Origin: Crocodylus rhombifer
Lineage: Eukaryota > Chordata > Crocodylia > Crocodylidae
Assembly: GCA_038503035.1 (NCBI GenBank)
Contig: JAVSML010024598.1
Coordinates: 62,001 to 126,000 of the forward strand
Length of the DNA: 64,000 nucleotides
Direction: 5' to 3'
Made by a program: the position numbers and the translations under genes. This document shows positions 45,864-56,717 of this stretch, in pieces. Within the stretch, counting starts at the first letter, position 1, and the number at the start of each line of letters is the position of its first letter. Under the pieces are notes generated by a model. It worked only from the letters and a program-made list of their open reading frames with translations, did not search any database and was not told the DNA's origin.

Positions 45864-46540
45864 ATGAAGCGTGCTGGAAAGGCAGGTGCTAGGTCTTCTT
45901 AGGGAAGGGAGAGGGGGTAGGGGGAAAACTACAGCTGCAAGTTCCATTCACACCCCCAAACATAGATGCATTCTCTTCCCAAGCAGCCATGACACTTCTG
46001 CTGCCAGAGGAAGCAAGGAGGTGGGAGCAGTGTCTGCACCTGACATGCCTGCAACTGCAGCACCTGTCCTCAGTCCAGAAATAGGCACCAGCAGTGGAAT
46101 CACTGTCTCCTCTACCCCAATGTCATCTCTTGGCGTGAGCCTCCCACTGCCAGAGGAGGAGCTGGAGCTGGAACCAGGGGTGCTGAGTGCACTGGCTCAA
46201 GCAATTCTGGGGACTGAGGGGGAATCAGAGTTTGTGCTCCACACCCCTAAAATTTCCCCTAGACCCGGGTCTTTTCCAGAAAGCAGCACCTCAGAGGAGG
46301 TTGAGGTTGTGGAGGCAAGTGCCTCAGCTGAGGCAGCTCTTCCTGCTGTTGTGCCTCAGCCTGCTGAGGAGTAGGAGAAGGCAGGATCCTCATCCTAAAC
46401 CCAGAAGCGGGCGAGTAGCACAGTGTGGGAGCATTTTGAGCTGGCAGATGATCCCATGTTTGCCATCTGCCAGCACTGCCAAAGGCACAGCAGCTGGGGT
46501 AAGCATGCCAAAAGGGAAGTCCCCCACTCACTCCAAAGCC
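45864..46540 (+). pseudogene. hAT transposase N-terminus with BED zinc finger
   Basis: The probable initiator ATG is at 45864 (MKRAGKAGARSS), with a stop or frame break a dozen codons later. The next frame (about 45900-46374) encodes an acidic, Ser/Thr/Pro-rich N-terminal region (ELELEPGVLSALAQAILG). After a TAG at 46372-46374 the same frame resumes with KRASSTVWEHFELADDPMFA (about 46402-46460), then ICQHCQ, the first cysteine pair of a BED finger. BED fingers in hAT transposases bind the transposon ends. The His pair is not clear after an indel near 46500-46540. Confidence 0.78.
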
Positions 46541-47618
46541 CCCTTCCCCCCAAAGCAGAGGCAGGCCACCTTGGGCCACTGGGGGAAAGCTGCAGACAGA
46601 GGGGGGCGAGTTGCAAAGGCAAGCAAGATCACCCAGACCATTGGGGAGATGCTTGCTCTGGATAGCCAGCCCTTCTCCCTAGTTGAGCGGCCAGGGTTCA
46701 AGCGGCTCATAGCACTTCTGACCCCATCTTACAAAGTGCCAGCACATACCTCCCTGTATGAGGCATGCAGGGAGTACGTGAGGGAGAAGCTGTGGAAGGC
46801 AGGGCCACAGGTAGCCTTGCACTTCACCTCTGACATCTGGAGCAGCCAGGGTGGTGATCAGTCCTACCTCTTCCTCACAGGGCACTGGTGCGATCAGTCA
46901 GGCCATTGGTGGGCTCTACTGCAAGCTGAGGTGCTGGATGAGTCGCACACTTGCAAGGGATATCATGGGGGCCACGAACCGCATGGTACAGGGGTGGCTC
47001 ATTGGGCAGGCCAAGCTCACCCATAGGTTCATGGTCACCGACAATGGGGCGAATATGGTGAAGGCTGTCCATGATGCCAACTTTGTTGGCATCCACTGTG
47101 TGGCACACAGGCTGCACCTCATAGTGAGGGATGCCTTGGAGGGAGACAGGTCTGCTGGTGATGGCACCACCACCATAACTGCTATAAGCCAAGTGATTTT
47201 GAAATCCAGGAAGGTGGCAGGTTACTTCAACCGCAGCATCAAGGGGGACAAGGTGCTGTGGGAGAAACAGGCAGAGCTGAGCATCCCACAGCACAAAATC
47301 ATGCAGGATGTGGAGGCTCAGTGGAACTCCACATACTTGATGCTTGAAAGGCTGGTGGAGCAACACAAGGCCATCCAGGAGATGGCCTTTCTTGGGGAGA
47401 TAGGGATCAGTGTCCCCCTGAACAGAGCTGAGTGGGGTACCATCTCCCAGATCTTGGTGGTCCTAAAGCCCTTCCTCGAGGCCACCAAGACTCTTAGCGC
47501 TGGTGATGCCCTTCTCAACCAGGTGATCCCCCTAATGAGAGAACTTGAGAACCAAATGGAGAAGTTGCAGGGGATCAGTGTTCCTGGCTGGGGCAGGCTG
47601 CTGCCTCCAGATGTGTAG
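46541..47618 (+). pseudogene. hAT transposase catalytic core, frameshifted
   Basis: First part (frame ending near 46950): ITQTIGEMLALDSQPFSLVE, FKRLIALLTPSYKVPAHTSL and FTSDIWSS, with the first catalytic Asp of the RNase-H-like fold (about 46828-46851). A frame change occurs near 46950. Second part: DIMGATNRMVQGWLIG, FMVTDNGANMVKAV with the second Asp (about 47029-47070), HCVAHRLHLIVRDAL with the C-x2-H of the hAT family (about 47093-47137) and QWNSTYLMLERL (about 47320-47355). It ends ILVVLKPFLEATKTLSAGDA before a TAG at 47616-47618. These motifs in this order are diagnostic of hAT transposases of the Charlie/ZBED type. Confidence 0.93.
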
Positions 47619-48235
47619 GCACTGGTGAGGCGGCTGAAGGAGGACATCAGGAGATGGCTGGATCCCTTGCAGTCCAGTATGGTCCACATGATGGCAGGCA
47701 TGTGTGACCTGAGGGTGAAGGGGAGCACGTGCACTGGCAGCACCAAAGCCCTCGATCACTGGATACAGGTGCTGGTCAACAAAGTCAGGGAGGCCGAAGT
47801 GCAGAGGTGAGGGGATGTGGAAGAGGGGATCCACTTTCCCATGCCAGCACTCCCAGCACCAGCCGGTCTCCTCCATGCCAGCCACTGCCAATATGGGTCA
47901 TGGGCATGGCTTCAATGCTGAGGTCTAAACGCACCAGACCCCAGCCTCAGGCAGGTAGCGCTGAGGCTTTAGTGGCTACCTATCTTGCTGAGGATGTGGA
48001 GCCACTGGACTGTGACCCCTTGGGCAAGATCTGGTAGGATCTGGCCATGGTTGCCCAGCAATACCTGTCCTGTCCACTGACCAGTGAGCCAAACAAAAGT
48101 GTGTTCAGCATAACTAGGGATGTTGTGACACCCCACTGTACCTCCTTGGATCCTGCTTTGGTGGAGCTGCAGGTGTTCCTGAAGGGGACCCTCCTGCTGC
48201 TGGGGCTCCCCAAGCTCCACCTGCAGACAGACTGA
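47619..48235 (+). pseudogene. hAT transposase C-terminal dimerisation region
   Basis: After the stop at 47616, coding similarity resumes. A helical stretch (LKEDIRRWLDPLQ) and a spacer lead to the conserved hAT C-terminal domain at 48047-48235: VAQQYLSCPLTSEPNKSVFS, then VVTPHCTSLDPALVELQVFL and LLLLGLP. The usual S-E-R before VFS is N-K-S here. The frame ends at 48233-48235 with TGA, a natural position for the end of the protein. At least one stop and one frameshift separate it from the core. Confidence 0.85.
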
Positions 48236-49104
48236 ATGCCACCCTCCTCACTCTGTCTGCACAGATTTCCTTTTTTGAGTTTTTTAAAAGCCAAGTAATG
48301 CCTTGCTCTCAGCTGGAGGGGGCACTAACTGCATCAGCAGCCAGCGGGGGAAGAATATGTCCCTGCTGAGCTCATTCCCCTGCCAGGATGAACTTGGAGG
48401 TATAAGACTGGGGCTATGGGGAAGGAGGAGGCCCCAGGTCCTGGGCATGACCACTAAAATTGCACTCTGCCAGGGTAGGGAGGCCTGGTGGGACTGTTGG
48501 CAGTGGGGCAGCCCCATAAATGCCAGGACCAACAATCCCCTGGTGAAATGTGGGGAGGAGGCACCATAACCTCCAGCTAATGCATGCACACACACAGTCC
48601 TGGCTGGGGAACGCCCAGACCTGTCACATCTTTGACAGGCCTGACACTTGCTGGTTGCAATGCAATTGTGAGGCTGCTGGTAAGCTCAGCTTAGCTACCC
48701 GGGATGCCAGCTTTTGCATCTAACACCCAAGGTACCCCTGCGCTTTCACCTGTGCTGCTACATCCCCCTTTCCCCCCCGACCCTAGCCTGTCCCTCACCC
48801 CCTGATGCCTCCATTTCCATTTTCACTGATTGGCTTTCTTGCCTACATTGTGGGCCAGGCCAGCCTCTGGCTTCTTTATTATTCCTTCCGTCCAGGACCA
48901 ATTGCAGGTACTTCCTCAGCCTGACAAAGGGGTTTTCAACCCTAAAGCTTCCTAAGATACATTTTTTTAAGTACTCCTTTTTTTCATAACAAACATGTAG
49001 ATATAAAGCACAAGATAAGCTATCACACACCATGAGTAACATCATATATCCAATACAACACAACATCTTTACTTCTTGCTGTCAATTCCTTTATAAAAAG
49101 AAAG

Positions 49105-49660
49105 GCTCCGTGGAAGTTCCGTTTGGGTACCTTTGATGCTGCTGCTGATGCTACTGGTGTTGAGCCAGCTAAGTTATTTTACCTGTTGTCATGTAAAGTG
49201 GTGGATTGGGCCTGAGGCTGTAGGGGAGGAGGAGGCTACACTGGGGCACACTGCCGTGTTGTGCAGAGGCCCTAGTGCCAGGAAGGGCGCATCTGAACAC
49301 AAGTACACATGCACAAACACAAGTACACATGCACACACATGCACACACACATAGAGTCACACAGTGAGAGCTCACCTTAACAGACATGCTAGACAAGAAG
49401 CAGCTCCTACTTGAGAGGAAAGAAGGGCTCTCTGACAGTTTGGCTACCTGAGATGCTGTTGGTGCTACTGATAGTGCTCAGTCAGTCACTAAGTTATTTT
49501 ACCTGTTGTCATGTAAAGTGGTGGAATGGACCTGAGACTGTAGGGAAGGAGGAGGCCTTACTGGGGCATGCTGGCATGTTGTGCATCGGCCCCAGCACCA
49601 ATGAGGGCGCACCTGAACACACAGTGTCACCCACCCATGTCAGGATTTTTGCCTGTTAGC
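49105..49660. repeat. Direct repeat pair and CA-rich minisatellite in the hAT 3' part
   Basis: The block AAGTTATTTTACCTGTTGTC occurs at 49170 and 49491, within two diverged copies about 320 bp apart. Both copies continue into ATGTAAAGTGGTGGA and a GGAGGAGGC run. Between them is a CA-rich tract of AAGTACACATGCACA units (49300-49352). Confidence 0.85.
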
Positions 49661-50296
49661 AGCCAGAGGTGCTGGGCCCCAGAACACGCCCCCCCCTTGC
49701 ACCTATCTCTGGCAGGCTTCATGGTCTGGCAGGGCCTGGAAGCCAGGCCTTCAGCAGATTTCACTTCCCTGTGCCCGAAGACAGACACAGGCGCATAAGC
49801 ACCCATGTCATGAGTTTTGCCTGTCAACAGCACCTGCCTGTGGTGCAGTTCCCCCCAAACCCCTGCACCTATCACCTTGAAACTTGGCAGACTTGGTGGC
49901 CTCAGAAGGGGCTACAATACCTGCAGTTTTCACCCCACTGTGGCCTAACACATACAGGTGCCATGAGTTTTGCTTTCAAGAATTTGGGGTACAGTTTCCC
50001 CCAAACCCCTTTACCTATCTCCTTGAAACTTGGAAAGCTTCATGCTCTCAGCAGAGGCTACCATCCCTGCAAGTTTTATTCAAATCAGACAATAAAAAAC
50101 AGTTATAGATATTTCATTGATTCCGCATTATACCCTATGGTTGAATCTCCAAATCGGCTCTGAAGCTTTGGAGCTGATTCGGTCTAATCGAAGTGGAAAA
50201 CCAATTCAGAGCTCCGAATCGAATCGCTGGCATCTGAATTGGCTGAATCTGAACCCGAATCAAATAATTCCCTATTCGCACAGGCCTACTGCGTAG

Positions 50297-52100
50297 GAAG
50301 TGCAATGCTTTTGTAGCCTGTCAAAGGATACAAAAGTTAACTCAAATTTTTATCCTTTTGTTCTTGCTTTGCTTGAAACAAGAATCTGTGCAAAGGATGA
50401 ATTTGGCAATCACCTCTCTAGACCCAGCCTCCAATAGCAGTTCAGATTGTATGGAATTGAGGGCATGCTCCAGCTCCAAATGGCTAATTTCCCAAACATG
50501 TCTGTTAGCAGTTTGATTAAGATGGTTGTCTAGTTTGAGACTTCTTCATTCTACAGGATTCTAGTGGGCAAATCTTAGATCTTGATTAGGGTTGACTAAA
50601 TTTGGTGAACAGCATACAAAAGGGCTTGGAAAAGCTTCAGGATTCATCAATTTTTCAGCAGAAACCGGGCCTCAACTTACCTTCTCTGCAATGTCTCTTA
50701 TGCATGGCCATGAATCTATGCATGGTTTTAGAAGGTACAATATGGTGCACCATTACTAATTTTGTTATGGCAACATGCTAAACCCATGGTCCTATTAGCA
50801 TGTAAGTAGTTCAAGAGCAATAGATCTGACCACGTGGGGTCTTCTAAAGTTAACTGAAAGAGTCTCTTTGATTTCGCTTTGATTCCACTCTTTGGTTGAG
50901 GAGCAGGCCCCAGGTGATGGGTTCAAGCTCAGTTTCATTCCAGATCTAACAGACATTTAAGACAGTTATGGAGGTCATGATTGACATTGCTGTGAGAGTT
51001 GATCTCAACATATGGCTATATGAACAACTTACTGTTTAATGAACAAAGGTAGGATTTTACCACCTGTCAGCTGTTCTGCAGAAATTGGCCATGCATGTGC
51101 ATTTTGTAAGTGAAAGATAAACTGTGATAGTTTAGGCTTCAATGAATCTGGGTTAAGTTGCCATGGTTTAGCTTCAAAATTCACTGCTAGATAAGAACAT
51201 GCACCTGGAAAATTGCTTGAGAAGCAGCTGTCTTACAGGAATGCCCTTCCCCCTTTAACCTTTCAGTAAATTGTATATCTACAGCCTTAGAATAATGACT
51301 TTGTGTATGTGACCAATAAATAATTACATAAAGACAAGACACAGAGAGCTTGAAGTGGGTGGTCAGTGACCAATTTTGTAAAATGTTTCTAAACTAATAA
51401 TTTAATTGTCTTTCTGGATGGAGCCTCTGACAAGGATGTCATAGTAAATCAGGAGCACTGAGAACTATGCTAAATGTCTATCGAAACCTGCTGAGCCACT
51501 TCAGAGCATTTACACATCTCTTTTACTGTATATTGCCTGTGATTAGCTTATAATGCATGAATGTTGGCCATGAAGGTTGTTATGTGAGTTAAAACAAAGG
51601 ACAAACAAGACGTAAGTACTACTTATGGACTCTATGTGCCAGATAGCATTGGTTAAGCTGAAGGCCAATAACAGTTCGCAGCAGTGAAATTTAACAGCAA
51701 CCTCTGCAATAGAGTAGCTGCTACATACCATAGAAAGCTGGATATTGAACGACAATAACAATAAATCAGGCAAGACATTTCAGATTAATCAGTCAGTGGT
51801 CTCCATTGTAAAGTCAATAATTAACAATGGTTACTAACCAAACATACCTAAAATAACACAGAGATTTTTTAAAAATTCTTTGTACAAGGAAATACTGTAA
51901 AATCTTAAATACAGTGGAGCTGGATGTAGAGCCTATGGAAAGAATCTCACTGACTTCAGAGGGCCTCAATCTGCCCCCCACCCCCCATGGCCCTTCCCCC
52001 ACAGAGTTACCTGCTGGGCAAGAGAGTCTACACCATGCGCACACACGCTTAGCCCCCCCCCAAATAATTTTTTTTCCTCTGCCTATGCTTTCCTCCATCT
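50297..52100. other. Unannotated AT-rich DNA
   Basis: No exon, RNA gene or repeat end recognised. Confidence 0.5.
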
Positions 52101-52131
52101 CTGATAAAAATAATTTGACCCCAGTACTCTC

Positions 52132-52206
52132 TCCTGCCATGGCAGGGGGTTGGACTAAATGATCTACTCAGGTCCCTTCCGACCCTAGAAACTATGAAAC
52201 TATAAT
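52132..52206 (+). mobile_element. CR1 3'-tail fragment
   Basis: The plus strand reads GCCATGGCAGGGGGTTGGAC, then AGGTCCCTTCCGACCCTAGA and ends in ACTATGAAACTAT. This is the terminal CR1 consensus with the imperfect octamer tail. Confidence 0.92.
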
Positions 52207-52546
52207 TAGAAAAAAGATCTTTTCCTTAAATTAGGTGTTATTTTTTTAACTATTGTAAAAGTATCTTTTCTATTGGTGATACAGTCTCACACAGAAGGTT
52301 CAAAAGTACACACTGCTAGCATTATAAATCATCCAGAGTATACATTAATCTTACATGTATAGAAGGCAAAACATAGCCGGGGCACTAGGATATTTAAACA
52401 TAATAAAACTATATTAGTAGGGGGACTCTGTTTTTTTTCTTATAGTGAAAGCAGAGTTTTTGAATGTCATTAGAAAAGGTTTCCTTTAGGCCTTTTTTTC
52501 CTTTTCTTGAATACAGTATTTATCTTAGCAGGAAAGTAGCCCCAAG

Positions 52547-52736
52547 CTGAGTCTACACATGCTCTTTATTGTGGTATAGATTAATTAACTGTGGGGTAAA
52601 GCGTCACCATCTACATATGTGATGGTGTTAAGCCATGGAAAACTAATTAACACCACTATAAAATAGTAATGTCAGGGACACTACTATCTTACGGTAGAGT
52701 AATTAACTGCAAAGAAATGTAAGTGTAGATGCTGCC
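52547..52736. mobile_element. Probable MITE with GTCTACACATG-type ends
   Basis: The left end GAGTCTACACATGCTCTTTA and right end, minus strand, GCATCTACACTTACATTTC are loosely inverted. Two TAATTAACTG blocks (52580 and 52702) suggest internal symmetry. Non-coding. Confidence 0.45.
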
Positions 52737-52750
52737 TGTGGGCCTAAATT

Positions 52751-52936
52751 AGGGGTGGGCAATTATTTCGGGTGGAGGGCCACTTACTGAGTTTTGGCAA
52801 GCCATCGAGGGCCGCATAACAGGCAGCCGGGGCAGATAACTGTTAATTTTCTAAATTTTTTAGGGGCCCTGCAGGCTGGATAGAATGGCCTGGTGTGTTG
52901 CATCTGGCCCACTGGCCACATTTTGCCCGCCCCTGA
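52751..52936. mobile_element. 186-bp hAT MITE (GGGGTGGGCAA ends)
   Basis: Left end AGGGGTGGGCAATTATTT; right end, minus strand, TCAGGGGCGGGCAAAATG. Perfect 8-bp duplication CCTAAATT (52743-52750 and 52937-52944). Non-coding. Confidence 0.9.
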
Positions 52937-53879
52937 CCTAAATTGTACCCAGTCAGCCCAGCCAGCCTGAGGCCACACACCTGCCTGCTGCCTAGATACA
53001 TAGCTCCACACTTTTAGCACCCCCATGCCCACTGGCAACATGTAGGGGGTGCACATGGCCCTTGTTTCATGCACAGTGCTCTGGGCAATAATAAAGGGAC
53101 TTCATTTGGGCTGAAAACAGTTAGATTTTTATTTGAAGTGCTATGTGCTCAGCATTGCTGCTTGCAGCCATGAGGTGCAGTGTGTGCTCTGAGCTATTGC
53201 AAAATTATCCGAAGAGATTGAGCTTCCTGGTGTCACCCTCCAAATCATCCCCACTACAATTTGTGTTTCAGTCTGGAGGTTGTACTACAAAGCACTGCAT
53301 TACCTAAAATATCTTTTTCACCTAATGTCTAAAACAGAGGACCCAGGTGCTTATGGCATCTCTAAGAATGCAAGTGAGGTTGCAGAAGTGAAAGAATATT
53401 AAATTAGTGTCCTGGATAGGTTCCAATTTGGGTAAACTTAATTTACCACTCCAAACCTTTCATTGTATTTTAATCATGTCTAACAACTGTGTTTTCTTGT
53501 TCCGTTCAAAGTTCCTTTGTGCACTATGTCTGTAAAGTAGATGTGACAAGCATGATCTTACAGTGTGACTTGTAAAGCACTGTGCAATAAAAGGCACAAT
53601 GTATATGTAAAATATTGTCTTTACTGGGGGCCTTTTGAACCTTTAGGGAGTATAAGTACATTTAGAATCACCTATAAGTTGGGTATGGAAGCATTTGTGT
53701 AAGTAGTTTCATTTTTCCTGTCTAGTTTTTTCCCCCACTAAATGAGTTAACTTTATGTATGGGCAAAGCTTTTGAGGACTGCCATTATTTTACTGACCAA
53801 CCTTTTGTCACAACTGTGTCAACAATATGTTACTGTTAGGGAAAGTACCTTACAGGGAAGTTACCTGACAAAATTTATT

Positions 53880-54790
53880 CTGGAACGGAATAGCTCTCTC
53901 CATGCAAGTCTATGCATGCAGGGGTCAGTCTGCCAGCCCAGGGATTCTCCTGCCTGGCTCAACATGCTGCAGAGAGGCAGGTTGGGGTACAAAGGTGCCT
54001 CAATGCTGAGCTAGCTGGCAGGCAGCCCCTATACTGAAGCACCTTCGTATCTAAAGCAGCCAGGTCAGTATCTACACATGTGCTGCTGTGCATAAAAAAA
54101 ACTATTCCACAATAAACATTTCATGTAGACACACCCTCCCACTCTCCAAATCCTACCTACTTTGGAGTGACACTAAACCACATGCTCTATACCACTCCCA
54201 TTGAAGCTGGACACCAAAGAAGGGAAGACATATTCACCAAGAGGGGAACAACCAGAGGGAATATGGTCACTGTACTAGAAGAGAGAGGACTTTAGGTTCT
54301 AGATCTTTCTCCTATGCCAAATCAGCAGAAGCTATTCTGCCACTGTCTACCCATTTTCTTCAATAACTATTAGTGTCTGTGGGTTCCTAGCCCCTACACA
54401 CCCTCCAGAGCTGCCAACTCTGCACTAGAAGCCAGGAGCCAGGACAGGGGGCAGAGAGCTCCCCAGTCCTGGTGCTGATTGCCTCACAGGTCCTGGGGGG
54501 AGTCAGGAGCTGAGCAGCACCAGGACCGGGGACAGAGAGCTCCCTGTTCCCTGTGACACCCTGCTGGCTAGGCTGAGGAGGAGCAAATTTGCTCCTGGTC
54601 AGCATCTACACAGTGCTACTGTGCAGTAACTACTGCACAGTTTATCTAGTATCAGTATTTACAGGTACTAGCTAACTGCTCAGTAGCCTGATTTATTGTG
54701 CAGTAAATGCCTCACACATGTAGATGGTGATGCTTTACTCTGCAGTAGATTAGTCTACTGTGCAGTAAAGTGTCTTGTGTGTACACACCC
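53880..54790. mobile_element. Degenerate Harbinger-like repeat cluster
   Basis: Contains TATCTACACATGTGCTGCTG (54070), GGAGCAAATTTGCTCCTGGT with TGCAGTAACTACTGCACAG (54582-54640, as at 22308), and repeated TGTGCAGTAAAG-type blocks up to GTGTGTACACACCC (54777-54790). No transposase frame. Boundaries uncertain. Confidence 0.4.
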
Positions 54791-55020
54791 AGGATGAGGA
54801 GCATGGGATCTAAAATCCACATAAGTGTCCCACATGCCATTTAAATGGCTAATGTTAGCCAGACACATGCTATGCAACTGTCTAAAGGATTTGGATGTAT
54901 GTGAATATGGTTCAGGAAAAAACAACAGGAGAAAATGAGTTAGATCCTGAATCAGAATTTCTTCATGCAATGACTAAATGTGGTTCTGAAATACAGACTG
55001 TACATAGGTAAAATAGGCAT

Positions 55021-55697
55021 CATCTTGGATTACTGGCTGGGGCAGACTGCTGCTGTGGCCTCAGCTCTAGGCCTGAGGTGAAACTGGAGCCAAACCACTG
55101 CCTGCCTTGGGCAGGAGAGACCAGGTAGGTAAGGAGTGTGGGGTTGACCATATGGTAAGGGGTAGAGCATGGGGGAGACCTGTACAGGGGGAATGCAGGG
55201 AGGATCCACAGTGTGCAGCTCAGGAAGAACATGGTGGAGGCTGCCCTCCCCCCGCACCCCCGCATCACTTTCCTCCCACACCACTTACCTTCCGTTCCAG
55301 CTCTGACTCCAATCCTGAATTGTTATTTCTACTTCTGCCTGTCTGGAGCTGGGATTGCTGTCACTGCCGCTGCTACTGACTGCCCCAAAGCAAAAGCCAC
55401 CGCAGAAAGTAAGCTGCTGAGAGGTAAGTGCCTGGGGAAAGGGCAGGGATTGTGGGGGTGCAACTGGTCAGGAAAGGGCAAGTGACAGCAAGAGCAAGTG
55501 GCTGATGTGGGGTAGGCATGGGCAAGGGGTGGGGGAGTAACAGGTGAAGGTCTGGCTGCCATCCATCTCACCCCAATAATTAGATTTTATACACGGAAAA
55601 TTGTAAGAAATTTGTAATTTTTCCATGTATAGAATCTAATGGGGTGGGGGTAATCATCTTAAAATTGAAGTTGCCTTGGATTTGGGTAAATATAGTA
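55021..55697. repeat. Dispersed repeat, copy B (with near-perfect hairpin)
   Basis: Same family as 1-725. At about 55580-55640 two arms of about 25 bp (ATTAGATTTTATACACGG and the opposite-strand ATTAGATTCTATACATGG) flank a short A/T loop. The right end is TTTGGGTAAATATAGTA. Open frames within the GC-rich body are not genes. Confidence 0.65.
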
Positions 55698-56710
55698 TTG
55701 TGTACAAACTAAAGCATTTATTTTAAGTTAAATAGCCAAGTTTCCAAGGCCTTTTAAGCAGTATAACTATTCAACTTAAACTTGTTCTTTAATTCCTCCA
55801 ATAAAGATAGGATTCTGAGAGCTAGTTTCCTCAGTGGGTAGGAGGATGGTGCTAGAAGCTATCAGAGAAAGGATTGCTAGGAAGAAGCATCAGGAGGCAT
55901 GAAGTCTGGAGCAAACCAATGGGAAGTCATCCTTTAATGGGCTGTGAACTGAGGCAATAAACAATTCCAACCCTGGTTTCCTGCATTTGAAAGAAAAGAA
56001 TATTTATAGACCTTGGCATTCCTTCCCAGCATTCTTTGCTTCTAATTCCCATCAGCCCCAAAACCTACAATTCTCAGAGTTCTATTCATTCATTCTAGAG
56101 TCTAGACAGAGTTGGCTTTGACCCAGTTTTAAATGGCCACTGTCTGCTCTTACCTGGGCATTTTAACTGTCTGTTCGTGAACCCAGTCATGTGGAAATGG
56201 AAAGTGATATAGTAAATAATTGTGACCAAAGGTTCCCATCATTACTTTACCAGCAATAAAAGTATCCTCATTTCCCAACACTGAAACATAGCCAGAACAA
56301 TGAAATATGCAGAGCTTTCAACTGCATACCACTGGCCTCTTTGGAATTTGCATCCTAGCAGGGGAGAGATCATAAAAAGTTATATGCCTCATATGCCTAA
56401 GTGGAATGCAAAGGTTTAAAAGAGAGCTGCTTGTTAACTCAATGTACTCAACAAGCTTAACCATCTGTAGCAGTCCCATGTCACTGCTATAAATAATGTA
56501 GTGACTTATCTGATTGATTCTGGATGCTAATAAAGCTTCTTTTGGGGCCTTATATTTCTAAGAAAATGTAGGAAACAAGTTATAGGGAATGACCATTCTG
56601 TAGGTGAACATAATAAATGTTCTGTTTGAGGCATATTACAGATGTAAATAAAATATCTGCTTTAAGGCATAGGGCATGGGATTAACCAATACTGCTGCAG
56701 GCATTGAATG
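55698..56710. other. Unannotated AT-rich DNA
   Basis: No exon, RNA gene or repeat end recognised. Confidence 0.5.
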
Positions 56711-56717
56711 TACATTA

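Larger units (their letters stand above)
44601..50288 (+). mobile_element. Full-length hAT transposon relic, candidate autonomous parent
   Basis: 5688 bp from TAGGGCTGTGTGAAGC to CGCACAGGCCTA, flanked by CTGTGTAG (44593-44600) and CTGCGTAG (50289-50296), an 8-bp duplication with one mismatch. Both ends carry GATTC/GAATC-rich DNA (44630-44780 and 50140-50270), like the foldback copies at 4060, 12699, 23107 and 27687. The interior encodes a hAT transposase in several frames (45864-48235). The 5' leader has repeated motifs (AAAGAAGAGTCCAGTG at 45581 and 45768), and the 3' part has two direct repeats of about 200 bp (49110-49310 and 49430-49640) and shorter tandem blocks at 49690-50070. Frameshifts and stops make it inactive. 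Confidence 0.9.

Noticed and set aside
49300..49352. Tandem array that could be mistaken for a CRISPR-like array
   Set aside because: Units are short CA-rich minisatellite repeats with no unique spacers, in vertebrate DNA inside a transposon.
51814..52140. 108-codon minus-strand frame
   Set aside because: Spans a C-rich tract and a CR1 tail boundary; no family similarity or splice signals.
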